NCBI GenBank assembly: GCA_001792895.1
Contig: MARA01000087.1
Span: forward strand, 1 to 45,625
Origin: Lentinus brumalis
Lineage: Eukaryota > Basidiomycota > Agaricomycetes > Polyporales > Polyporaceae
Direction of reading: 5' to 3'
DNA length: 45,625 nucleotides
The first letter of the stretch is position 1. Every line of letters starts with the position of its first letter. The notes beneath the pieces were generated by a model. The model was not told where the DNA came from and searched no databases. It saw only the letters and a program-made list of their open reading frames with translations. Shown here in pieces: positions 29,009 to 39,703 of the stretch. Made by a program: the position numbers and the translations under genes.

Positions 29009-29214
29009 AACTGCTCACCTTCTACACGGTTCTGAGCGGTTGCCCGCTCGTTCGCTACTCATACTGATCACACCAACCTCCCTGCCACCAACCGCTCCTC
29101 CGCCACAATTTATGCTCTCCAGCAACTCGACCGCTCGCAACGTACATTCAGCCCAATAATGCTCACCCTTACCTCCCCCTAACCCTAAGGGGGTTACAGA
29201 AATACCTATCAATA
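29009..29214 (+). repeat. Repeat with CCCTAACCCTAAGGGGG core, copy 3
   Basis: Near-identical to 28049-28254, so the two copies bracket the 170-bp satellite in direct orientation. Confidence 0.85.
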
Positions 29215-30330
29215 TAGCGGAAGAAGGGTACAAAAAAATGGGGATGGGGCACGAGTAAGTAAGAAGGTGGTGGAAGGAGAAGAAGAGGGATGGGGAACGG
29301 GATGCAAGTGACACCCTTATATGGGCCGAGTTGAGGAGAATAGAGGATAAGCGACAAAGATTCACGGATGAAGGAACCACGCTAGAGCGTTAGGCTCGCC
29401 CGATAGCCAGTGGGAAAAGCACGAGCTGCTGGCGGGTCCGTGATCGCCGCAGTACAACTCCGTGCTGTGGACCGCATATAACCACCCATTTGACCACGCC
29501 CACCCTGTCCGCACGCAACGTCTATCATCCACCCAGTTACGACCCTAAACTTCGACAGTAATGTGTCGCGGTACTCCCTTCTGAGCTAAAAGGACGACAT
29601 ATGACACACAAACACTTGAGCTCAAGTGGGAGCGCACCGAACACAAGCCCAGAATAAATGTGGTCGTCCTGGACGACCACAGGTGGGGGGAGCCCCATCG
29701 CGCGCCAGCGCTTGTGCATGGTGACCCGCACAGTCCATAATCCAGGGAGGGTCACGACACTCAACTCCATTGTGTCTAGGCACCTACGACATGCGACGCA
29801 ACGGACTCCAGGTCTTTCACTGGTGCACACCAAATGCGGGCTCGGGACGTGTAACTTTCCGGCACAGGATGCGGTCACGCATCACAGGCGCCTCTCTGCC
29901 ACAATGGCGATGCCCAAGTTGAGTACTTCTCTTGGCCCACCACAACACCTCCAAGTCATATGTCAAGGATAGACTGCGTGTCCTTGTCTGATTTGTGGCT
30001 TAGACCAATGTGGCTGGCTCAAGATTTCTGTGCAACTCCGATATGTCTGCTGCAAGCCCACTAAACCAAGCCAGCAAGAGCCACACCGCGACATCACTGG
30101 GCAACGTACCCGGGCCAAAGCCGTGCAACCCATCCCAACATACGACCGTGTGACAGTATGGACTGGAGTGCACAACCAGACAAGACAAGACTAGAGGCAG
30201 ATGCACCAATTACATGAGTCGCAACAAGCAACAAGCACAGTGTGGCTTGATCCATATTTCGAACAGTGTAGAGATCGTATCACTGTGGATGAAATGTATT
30301 CGTCAGTATGTCCATGTTGGTGAACAGGAT
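29215..30330. other. Spacer with one palindrome and a satellite fragment
   Basis: A single palindrome TGGTCGTCCTGGACGACCA lies at about 29661, followed by GGGGGGAGCCCCATCG and GCGCCAGCGCTTGTGC, a fragment of the 3.3-4.1 kb satellite. Nothing else is recognised; the frames are short and unspliced. Confidence 0.6.
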
Positions 30331-30430
30331 AATGTAAATGTCAAATGTATGGTGTAATGTGTGACTGGACATTGCCTTGCCATTCACTGCAGGTTCAATG
30401 AGATAGTCCGGAACCACTCTTCCTTGGCTT
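30331..30430 (-). pseudogene. Duplicated fragment of the DNMT1-like gene
   Basis: About 100 bp resembles 30861-30955, an exon end and the start of an intron in the DNMT1-like gene (shared ATGTSAATGTCAAA, GTGTGACT, CATTGCC and GAACCACTCTT words), with many substitutions. It is a partial, older tandem duplication of the methyltransferase gene. Confidence 0.5.
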
Positions 30431-30535
30431 AGGGTTAAAATGCTAATGTTACGCTAATTGTGCTGCTGCCTTCCGGAGACTATTCCACTCCCACATGCTG
30501 TGTGTCACGTCGTGGAGACATCATCGCAAAGGGCC

Positions 30536-32838
30536 TCAGTCTACGACAAAGGCGTTTTGGGCAACCTTACCCCGCTTCTTCAATTGGGCTTCGTGCAGTT
30601 CGCGGCCCAAACCCTCTCCAATCTGCCATGGGACGGCATTGCCGATCTGTCGATGCATCTTCACGGTGAGCGGTCAGCTTTAATGGTTATTTACTCGGCT
30701 TGGAGGGCAAGCATGTACGGTCTTCATAGTACCATCATGCGAGACGAAGACAAACCTGCCTGGGAACCCCTGAGAACGCGCGAACTCTCGGACGGTGTAG
30801 ATATGACAGCACTATGGTTGAGTCATGTTTGTCAGTATGAGCGCATAGTTGAGAGAGGTTAATGTGAATGTCAAACATACAGCATGATGTGTGACTTAAC
30901 ATTGCCTCGCCATGGGCTGCAGGTTTGTCGAAATAGTCGGGAACCACTCTTTTTTGGCAACTCGTCCATAGTACCCAGGTGGGAAACCAAGCCTGCTGGT
31001 CTCGGATTGCGGATTGATGAGCTCCCAATCCTGCTCGGTGATGGGCAAGTCTAATGCGGTGTCAGTGCCAGGAGGTGGTTGCCAGCAGAGTTTGGTCACC
31101 TCTGTAGTCCCAGAATACTCCAGGCTGCCAGTAGTCAAGGCATACCTTCACAAATAGAACATAGAGCAGAAGGACACACTTGTTGAATGGCCGTGTGTAA
31201 CCCTAAGGCTCTTCCACCAGTCGGCTTCTGCATTTTCGCTGATATGCCGTCCTTGGCTCGGTCTCGTACATATCCATGATGCTTACATCCTCGGGGACCC
31301 AGCCCACCTTGGACAAGTGGCAAGGGACAGGGAGCCGATCAGAGTTGGGCACCAAGAGGGCTTTCTGAAAGGTCCTTCTTCAGGTCATCAGGAAGCTCCC
31401 TGCGCGTTACGTTATTTGCCGGTGCTGTCATCAAAGCAAGGATTGCACATACCAGTCAAATTGGAGAAGGTCGCTGAGTGCATCGTGGATGGAGACATGC
31501 TTCATGGGAGCTGTCCCACTTGGAGCCCTGATAGAAGTGATGTCGACCTTCTCACCTAGGTGTATTGCGAGAGTTGTATTGGTGAATGATGCATGGCGCG
31601 GTTCAGGGTTGTTCGGAAGAGCATAGCCATGCTTGGCGACGACGAGGAAGAACCGAATTCGCCCCTGTGGTGTGCCATAGTGGCCAGCCTGTAGAAGACT
31701 GAAGCGGACTTGATACCTGCCTCTGACTGTCAGTACAGCGCCACTCAAGGCCATAGAGAGCAATATACCCCATCCTGACTAGTGCGTGCACAAGAAACTT
31801 CAGGCTGCCCTTGTCAATGCCACCTTCGACTGTGTACTTACTGGCCTGCGATGCGTGAAGATTGTATTGAAGGAAACCCTTCACATTCTCGAAGAAGCAG
31901 TATTTGGGGCGTAGGAAGTCTACCCAGGACAGTAGGGTGAGCATGAGGTGGCTTTTCCTGTCGTGCGCCTGCTGGTACATATTCAGCGTCGAGTGAGATT
32001 GGCTGCTACGTCGTCAGCTGAAGTTCATCAACAACACAGAAAGCGGTGCGCACCATGGAAAGCCAGCTACGATGCAGTCTATCTGGCCTGGGACCGGCGG
32101 AGGCGGAAGCTCCTCCTTGCTCTTGATGTGAGTAGGTACCTTGTCCCGCTGTCCTGCGTGGCATTTGACTGCGTACTTGAGAACGGTGTTGGAACACTGG
32201 TTGTATACAACGGTGGATGGAGAGTTCCTCCTGTAACATGCAATCCATCAGCTCAATCCAAGACGTTGGGGCGGGCAGACCATACTTGAGCGTGTCCGCG
32301 GCACTGGGCGATATCTCCACGGCGTGCGTGACCTTCATGTGCCCTGTCTGCTCCATGGATCGCCCAAACGCGCCGCAGCCAGCGAAGGGGTCGAATGCCC
32401 TGAGAGGGCTCTCCTTCTTGAGCGCTTCGTACTCCTCCAGCTTGCTCAAGGCGTCCTGAAAACAACGAGAGCATACAGGGATCTTGCGGCGCTCCAGCTT
32501 CGTCCGAGTAGCCCAGAGCGGAGGGTCAGATGGAACAAGATATTGCATGTAGAAGTGTAGTGGGGACAGATTGAGCCACTGGTCAAGGCCCATGTCGGGG
32601 GTGGACTTGGGATGCAGTACGGTGCAGCGCTTCAGCAGGTCTTCGGCCTTCACGACGATTGGCGGTGTGTCTGTCATGAAGAGCTCCCTCTGCAGTGTAT
32701 CAGTCAATTTGAACGGTTGTCACTCGAGAGTGGTGCTAACCTCGTGGAGGAGAAGTAACGACCCTTCTGCCATGCTTGACGCCAAGTCCACAATGCGTCC
32801 CAACAATCGGAGGGTCACCGTAGGGGTCGATGTCCTGT
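30536..32838 (-). pseudogene. DNMT1-like DNA (cytosine-5) methyltransferase, 5'-truncated
   Basis: Exons that splice well: about 32838-32741, 32690-32286, 32230-32054, 32005-31769, 31716-31453 and 31399 onward, with introns of 48-55 nt. They encode the end of a BAH-like domain (RELFMTD...RCTVLH; PLHFYMQYLVPSDPPLW), then methyltransferase motif I (DPFAGCGAFGRSME), motif IV (AGFPCSQSHS, its catalytic Cys codon split by the intron 32053-32006), motif VI (FFENVKGF), motif VIII (HYGTPQGRIRFF), TVREFARSQGFP and MHRQIGNAVP near the stop at 30536. The product would methylate cytosine in DNA. Upstream the reading frame runs into a palindrome array, so the N-terminal targeting region of DNMT1 proteins is missing. 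In the frame EPRTAYQRKCR...TRPFNK a TAG at 31205-31203 is found unless spliced out. Exon limits between 31399 and 30900 are uncertain. Probably a relic. Confidence 0.75.
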
Positions 32839-32869
32839 TGTTGTGGAATGAGACAGTGGCAAGCACCCC

Positions 32870-33450
32870 CACTGCACATGATCGTCCGGGACGACCATAC
32901 CCGTTATGCATTGCTTCTGCTAGGGACATTGGCGAACGAAGCGCGGGCGCGAGACCGCTCCAGCAGATGGTCGTCCGGGACGACCATAACGGGCATGGAG
33001 ATGACGAGCAACACGCGCGCGAGGGGCCCGTTGCGCCTGTGGTCGTCCGGGACGACCATGCCCACACAGAGTCCAAGGGACTTGCCGAGCAACGCGCGCG
33101 CGAGGGACCCTTCAGCAGACGGTCGTCCGGGACGACCATACATCCATGGAGATGACGAGTAACACGCGCGCGAGGGACCCGTTGCGCCTGTGGTCGTCCG
33201 GGACGACCAGTCCAAGGGACTTGACGAGCAACGCGCGCGCGAGGGACCCTTCAGCAGATGGTCGTCCGGGACGACCATAACGGGCATGGAGATGACGAGC
33301 AACACGCGCGCGAGGGACCCGTTGCGCCCGTGGTCGTCCGGGACGACCATGCCCACACAGTCCAAGGGACTTTACGAGCAACGCGCGCGCGAGGGACCCT
33401 TCAGCAGATGGTCGTGCAGATGGTCGTCCTGGACGACCATCGAGAAATTG
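32870..33450 (+). repeat. Palindrome array with G/C centre
   Basis: Eight palindromes at about 32879, 32969, 33040, 33120, 33191, 33259, 33330 and 33427. Nearly all read TGGTCGTCCGGGACGACCA, i.e. centre G instead of A/T. The units of about 70 bp alternate two spacers (one with GGGCATGGAGATGACGAGCAAC, one with CACACAGTCCAAGGGACTT) and share ACGCGCGCGAGGGACCC. The last palindrome has centre T. The array cuts off the DNMT1-like gene and leads to the duplicated unit. Confidence 0.88.
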
Positions 33451-33567
33451 GTGCGTTCAGAGTGAGCTACGCGTGAATTCACCCAACGCGTGTTGTACGG
33501 GACCAGTGAATAGTATCAATAAAATGAAACCTGCACTACACATGGATGTATCGGTGACCGGACCCAT

Positions 33568-36500
33568 TTATAATGTATGCTGGACGTCCCAATCCATGAA
33601 GTCGCGCAGGTCGGGGAAGGGGGGTGGGGCGGGCCGGGGGCCACTGATAGGCAACAGGCGGCTGACAGTAGGGGTGGGAGGAGTCGGGGGGCGTGGAAGC
33701 TCCAACATGAACCGGTACTGGCGTATAGGAGTGTGCGGCGCGGGGGTGGCTGGGCGAGAGAGATCTAGATCACGGAACGGGTTTGTGGGCGAGTCAAAAG
33801 GGGAGGTTGTGGGTGACTGGACAGGAGCATTGTTGGGCGAGTCCACAAAAGGGTTTGTGGGAGACTCGAGACTCAGCAGAGAATCAGAGCGTCGGTGCTG
33901 CTGGGGTGTGCGTGGTTGCCAGCCCCCTCGTGCAGACAGATGATCTGATTCAAAACGCGGCTGCTCGATAGGTGGATCCTCTTCGTCTTCTTCCTCTTCC
34001 TCGCGGAGGTTCCGGGCGGCGGCGGCGTCTGCAGCCTCGCCTTCTTCGATGAATCTCTGAACCGCAGCTCTACAGTCCTCAACTTGCGCCATGGCCATAA
34101 CCCAAGGGTCTGGCCTCCGCTGCTGGGGGTGCTCTTCCTCCTCTTCCTCTTCCTCTTCCTCTTGCTGTGGGCCGGGCAGGCGAGGACGACTGTTAACGGG
34201 AGGGGACCGGCGTGGAGAGTCTGGTTCCTCTTCCTCTTCCTCTTCCTCTTGCTGTGGGCCGGGCAGGCGAGGACGACTGTTAATGGGAGGGGACCGGCGT
34301 GGAGAGTCTGGTTCCTCTTCCTCTTCCTCTTCCTCTTGCTGTGGGCCGGGCAGGCGAGGACTGTTAATGGGAGGCCGGCGTGGAGAGTCCCGCTGAGGCG
34401 AGGACTGTTAATGGGAGGCGACCCGCGAGGAGAGTGCCGAGGGATGGGAGAGTGGGGAGTGCTGATGCTACGTGTCAGGCTGCGACGTGGGCCAAAGACC
34501 TGCGGGGGTGCGACGGACTCGCGATGGTTAGCGCGTGCCTGCTGCGCTAACCATGCCTGGTCTTCCTCTTCGAGGACCTCTCTTTCGTTGCGAACCTGCT
34601 GTGCCAGGTCCTCGGGGTCATAAAGGGCAATGTCGCGCACACTGTCAAGTAGACGTCTGTTGACGGCGATGTTGACGGCGGGGCCGGTGAGATCCTCGGG
34701 GTAGCGAAGCCAGCCGTTTGTGTTGTGTCTGGCCTTGGTGTCCCACATGCGATCAGTACTCGCGTGCGGAACCCACAAAAGGCCTAGGAACTTCTCTTTG
34801 AGAAGGAGGCGCACAATGTTGGAACTCCGTGTGGTTAGGCTGTCGAGTTCTGCCAGGTAGTCGCGGAAGTATTGAGCATTGCGGAAGTTCTGGAGGTTAG
34901 GCGCAATCGGCTTGCCCTTGGGAGGATAATAACGCGGGAACATCATGTCCTTCCACTCGTCTTCGGACAAGATCCGTATGTACGCAGCCTGGAAGGGGAG
35001 CGCGGTGACACTCTTGAATACTTCCTCGTTGGCCGCCTGGCGCTCGGCAAGGGACATGGTTAGGCGGGAGGGGGCCAGACGCGAGCGGAAGTTGGGGGCG
35101 CACTGAATGATGTCGGAAGGGAATTGGGCCCAGATTTTGGAGAAAACACCATCCAACGGCCGCTCGGGTTCAAGGTCCTCGAATCCGCCGAGGTTGTCGA
35201 CGTCATCCCCAGTCATCTGAAGGCGTCGCTGGCGACGAACCCCGCGGTCCTGCAGGCCAAAGTCATGCAGCACGGGCTCCTGGAGAAGGGTGACCTCCTG
35301 GGTCGGGCGCCGGTTGTTGGTCCGCTCGCGGTTGGAGCGCGACAGCCTGGACAGCCCGAGTGCCATGCCAGAAACCGCCTGCTGAGCGGCAGGGAAGCCT
35401 CCTGTCTGCCCATACATCAGGCCGAGTTGGAATGGGTCGATCGTGCGGTCCGCGGGCAGACGGAGGTAGCCCCCACCGCGGTCACGAACAATGGCGCATA
35501 TGAAGTACACCCCACGTGGTTCCAGGCATGGTACCATGTTGTCCTCGTCCACCTCCGCCCCTGCATTCTCCTCGTCCTCGGGATCGGCGTCGGGGTCATA
35601 CCAGTATGCACATGCCTTCGCGAGCTCCTGCTCAGCCGGGCGCTCGCTGGGCCGGTACATCACTGCATTCATCATGTACACGGTGACCGAGGCGAGCATC
35701 ATGTTTGGCATCCAGCGGCGAGCCGCCCCTGGAGTGTCCTTGATCTCACTCAAGAGCTTGTACATGGCTGCCAGTCGGTAGAACTTGAAGTACCTAGGGA
35801 GAGGGTCGGTCTGCGTTCACAAAGATATTCTAACCGGACGTACCACCACATAGAGGCAGGGATCGCAAGTATGGATTGTTCCACCAGCGCATTGGGGAAG
35901 TCCGTAAGAGACTGCCTCGCATAGGCCGCATTGACACGAATCTCGAAACGGGCTGTACCGTCCTGTATGACACCGTTTCGCCCTGCACAGTCCAGGAAGG
36001 TGGTGCTAATGGTGTCCATGTCTTGCAAGAGCTTCTCAATTTTGCCTGGAATGAGGTCGTACGAGCCGCGCCGACGATAAACCCCGTTGTTCATTTGGTA
36101 GGTGGCCGCCTTGTCCGTGGTGTAGACATTGCAATAGACAACATGATCATGCCGCCCGCGGCTGCGAGGTTCTAGGCGGAAACCGGCAAAGTCAGAGAGA
36201 TGAGCGCTGGCATCCTGACGGTATAGCTTCTGGCTGCGTGCCAGGTCCTGCTCGACATTCGGTCCAATGGAAGGAAGGGCGTGGCGAATGAGACGAGGAT
36301 GAGCAACAGTAAGCCACTGCAGCACGTAGCCCTCTTCGTGAATGTCGATGGCGACGTCAACAAACCAGCGGGTTTGCACCTCCTCCGCAGGAACCAAGGT
36401 CAGGTCCAAGGGAGCCAGCAACGCCTCGAGAGCCTCCCTCCGGGCCTCCTCGTCACCGGGATCATGGAGTGTCTGAGCTTTGACTCCTCGCGCCTCGACC

Positions 36501-37260
36501 TCGAAGAACGCGTCCGCGAACGACGCCCCGAGGAGGGCGAGCTTTTGCAGGAACAGCGGGGCAAAGTCATCCAGCGCGGAAGCAGGAAGGTCGTGGGTGA
36601 TCGTGCCAAGTTGCCCTCCGCCGCCGCGCGCGAGAGTGGTTGCATGGCGATAGTTGTTGGGCCATTGCGCGGCTACCTCGGGCAGGAGTTCACGGACGCT
36701 TGGTAGCAGGGCTCGGTCATAGATGCTGGCGAAATGCTCCGGAGGAATGGCAGGGTTCGTGTGGGGGTCGAACCGGTGGGGAAAGAACACGCGCACTTGA
36801 TGGCGGACTCCGTATTTGGCAAACATGAAGTTTGGGATCTTGTGAAGCGGAACTTCAACCATGCGCTCCTGCGCTAGTCAGCTCGTACTACGTGCGATGG
36901 TGACTCAACACTCACTCCCCGTCTAATAGGATACGTAAGGTGCACGTCCGTGGTGAGCGTTTCGCGGAAGGGCGGCACTGCGTGGATCGAGAGCGCTGCT
37001 GTGAAGGGCAGATGCTCGGTGAGGCCGATCAGAGAGTCGAAGTCCCCGCTGACAGTCGGAGACTCGGGAGCATCGAGGTCGAGGGTCGGATTGAGAAACA
37101 AACGACGCGCCTCTCCGTCGATGTCGGCCCGCCCAGCAAGAATGTACTGCATAAACGCGTGGCCGTCATCGTCAGTGTCAGCCAAGTCACGAGCAGTCAA
37201 GAGAAACTCTTCCAGCCCAACGGTCTTGGGAGGGAGGTACTCGTCAGGGAACAGAGGCAT
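33568..37260 (-). CDS. Unknown-function subtelomeric gene, copy B, full length with a frame break
   Basis: Exons 37260-36916, 36868-35844 and 35793-33568, with introns of 47 and 50 nt as in copy A; about 1,200 residues. It is the longer of the two copies. The N-terminal two thirds match copy A almost exactly. Near 34393 a rearranged repeat shifts the frame. Reading straight on gives a basic KRKRKR-rich tail (stop 33873), while the alternative frame gives repeats EEEEEEEPDSPRRS-type, then MAMAQVEDCRAAVQRF, a second acidic run and a Pro-rich end with DFMDWD, stopping at 33568. Because copy A uses the acidic frame and the acidic frame stays open for 176 further residues, I take it as the original. 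No domain recognised. Confidence 0.7.
34140..34400 (-). repeat. Coding minisatellite in the unknown-function gene, copy B
   Basis: Three units of about 80 bp (CTCTTCCTCTTGCTGTGGGCC, GGGCAGGCGAGGACGACTGTTAA, GGGAGGGGACCGGCGTGGAGAG), then a shortened unit and a 33-bp rearranged piece with CCCGCTGAGGCG. Copy A retains only the last unit before the telomere. In the minus strand the units encode PGPQQ plus a Glu run plus PDSPRRS. Confidence 0.85.
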
Positions 37261-37293
37261 GGTGAGTTGAACATACCCCGCCGCCGCCGCCGT

Positions 37294-37306
37294 TCTATAT
37301 AATATC
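37294..37306 (-). promoter_or_regulatory. TATA box of unknown-function gene, copy B
   Basis: Same ATATTATATAGAA on the minus strand, at the same distance upstream of ATG 37260 as in copy A. Confidence 0.55.
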
Positions 37307-37499
37307 CTGGAACGAAAAATTTCCCCTCTCAGATGGGGAGTGATGCCGCCATGGGATTACCCACCAGCCACATTATCGATTACCCCCGGATGATCGCTGT
37401 GCCCTGGGTAAACGGAAATGCCTGAATGGTCAGTATGTTGGCCACAACTGTTTACCCTAACTGCCTGACCACGCCGATCACCATTGTTTACCATATTGA

Positions 37500-38310
37500 G
37501 CAAGTATGTTACGGGTGGTTAACGAGACCGCTGGGTACTTATTTGCCGTTATTTACCTGTGTGGTTCGCGCGTGTATTCTCAGGACGCGCCGAACGCAAG
37601 CCCGTTCAATAACGGTGGTCGTCCAGGACGACCACAGGCGGGGGGACCCCACCAGACGCCGGCGGTGGGCACTCCCACGTACGCAGTGGCGCGATACTCC
37701 CGTCGGTACATGTTTGCCGTTATTTACCTGTGTGGTTCGCGTGTATATGCTCATGCCGCGCCGAACGCAACCCTTGGTGGTCGTCCAGGACGACCACAGG
37801 GCGGGGGAGCCCAGTGGTGCGCCAGCGCTTGTGCGTGGTGTCCCGCACATACTGTGGTCGTCCAGGACGACCACAGGCAGGGGCAGGCCCACGAGGCGCC
37901 GGCGCTGCGCACTGCCGCTTACTCAATGGCGGGGTGTTCCAGCGGGTCCATATTTGCCCTTATTTACCTGTGTGGTTCGCGGTGGATAAAATCAGGAGGC
38001 GCCGAACGCAAGCCTAACTGGTCGTCCAGGACGACCACAGACGGGGGGAGCCCCATGGTGCGCCAGCGCTTGTGCGTCGTGTCCCGCACATACTGTGGTC
38101 GTCCAGGACGACCACAGGCGGGGGCAGCCCCACCAGACGCCGGCGCTGGGCACTGCCGCCTTTATCTACTTACCTGAGTTACGTACAGTGGCGTAGTCGG
38201 TTCTTATAAATCTGTTCTCTGTACTCAGTGGCGCGGTACTCCAGCAGGTACATATTTGCCCTTATTTACCTGTGTGGTTCGCGTGGATATGCTCAGCCTT
38301 TGACTAATAC
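37500..38310. repeat. Subtelomeric satellite with palindromes, copy B
   Basis: Counterpart of 3290-4100 with five palindromes at the same relative positions (about 37616, 37778, 37855, 38019 and 38096). Confidence 0.85.
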
Positions 38311-38519
38311 AGTCTGCCCCGAACGCCAGGCCGGTGGTTACCACCCTCTCTATGCAAACGACCAGAATCGCATACGCTAGTAAACGGTTGCATTGAGGTC
38401 CCAAGCCCTGACGGTAGAGGTGTTGAGAGAGACTAAAGTGTCGGCCCTGCTGCCTTGGTTCGTAGACAGTCTAGATAGTGCGTGAGGCAGTAAAAAATAC
38501 CCGAGCCTGCAAGAACACG

Positions 38520-38594
38520 CAGCCCCGCAGGAATCGAACCTGCGACCGCTCGATGCCTTCGCAGAGCGGCTTACCCACTAAGCCAGGAGGGCTG
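38520..38594 (-). tRNA. tRNA-like Pol III gene 1, copy B
   Basis: Same sequence as 4306-4380; a T6 terminator follows at about 38492-38497 on the minus strand. Confidence 0.55.
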
Positions 38595-38677
38595 ATGCTC
38601 AGTACCATCAGCACCGCGTCCCACCCCAATAACACGGTGTCGCCAGCTGACTGACAAAAAACATACGAGCAGTGAAA

Positions 38678-38751
38678 CAGCCCCGCAGGAATCGAACCTG
38701 CGACCGCTCAATGCATTGCACAGCGGCTTACCCACTAAGCCAGGAGGGCTG
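38678..38751 (-). tRNA. tRNA-like Pol III gene 2, copy B
   Basis: Same sequence as 4464-4537, including A box, B box and T6 terminator (about 38656-38661). Confidence 0.55.
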
Positions 38752-38836
38752 GTGCTCAGTACCATCAGAACCCCGTGTCATGCCAATAAGCTGCCGTTGT
38801 CAGGCGACAAAAAAAGTCACTCGCCACTTATTATAC

Positions 38837-38911
38837 CAGCCCCGCAGGAATCGAACCTGCGACCGCTCGATGCCTTCGCAGAGCGGCTTACCCACTACGC
38901 CAGTAGGGCTG
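38837..38911 (-). tRNA. tRNA-like Pol III gene 3, copy B
   Basis: Same sequence as 4623-4697, including the T7 terminator (about 38809-38815). Confidence 0.55.
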
Positions 38912-38959
38912 GTACACAGACCGACCCGAAACTAACCCTCACATGGAAGCAGCCCTCTG

Positions 38960-39690
38960 GACTCAGTGGTGAACAGAGAACAGAAGAACCGACGCTACCG
39001 TAAGTAACTCAGGTAATAGGTAACAATTTAATACCCCGCCGGCCCGGTGGCTCAGTAAGGACCGATCTGATATACGGTAAGTCACTCAGCTTATTAAGAT
39101 GTATGTACGAATTTATGGTGCTAAGCGCCACCCGGCCGTGTACATGCGTGGTCGTCCAGGACGACCAGTGTGCGCCGGGAACCCCGGCCGTGCTGGCTCT
39201 GCCACTAGGGACATTGAAACTCTCAAAACATTTCCATGTCCCGGACTCACCATCAGGCAGAGAACCGTGGCTAGAGAGAGAGAGAGAGAGAGAGAGATAT
39301 TCATTTAGTAGTCATTAAACCCTAAAGTGCAGCGCTACACGACCGTGCCCACAGCCCACCATGTGGTCGTCCAGGACGACCACGGTGTACACTGAGCCCG
39401 CGGAGATTAAGCGCTCGTCCCTCCAGCCCGCTGTAGTCGTCCAGGACGACCATTTAGCCATGCTGAGCTGTGCACCAGAAACATTGAAACTCCCAATCAA
39501 ATTGCATGTATCGCACACAACAGCAGAGAAGTCACTTAAGTACTCATTATCATCGAGTACAGCGGGACCTCAGGCACCATGGAACGGTTGTACATATATA
39601 CGCATCAATGATACAAGATCTAAAGTACATGCGACAGCGGCGGCCCAAGAAACTAGAGGGGTAACTACGTCTTTGCTATGTGTGTAGTCC
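38960..39690. repeat. Non-coding spacer with palindromes and AG run, copy B
   Basis: Counterpart of 4750-5480. Palindromes at about 39149, 39364 and 39434. The AG run is two bases longer than in copy A. No gene is supported. Confidence 0.7.
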
Positions 39691-39703
39691 GTTACCCGCT
39701 CCT

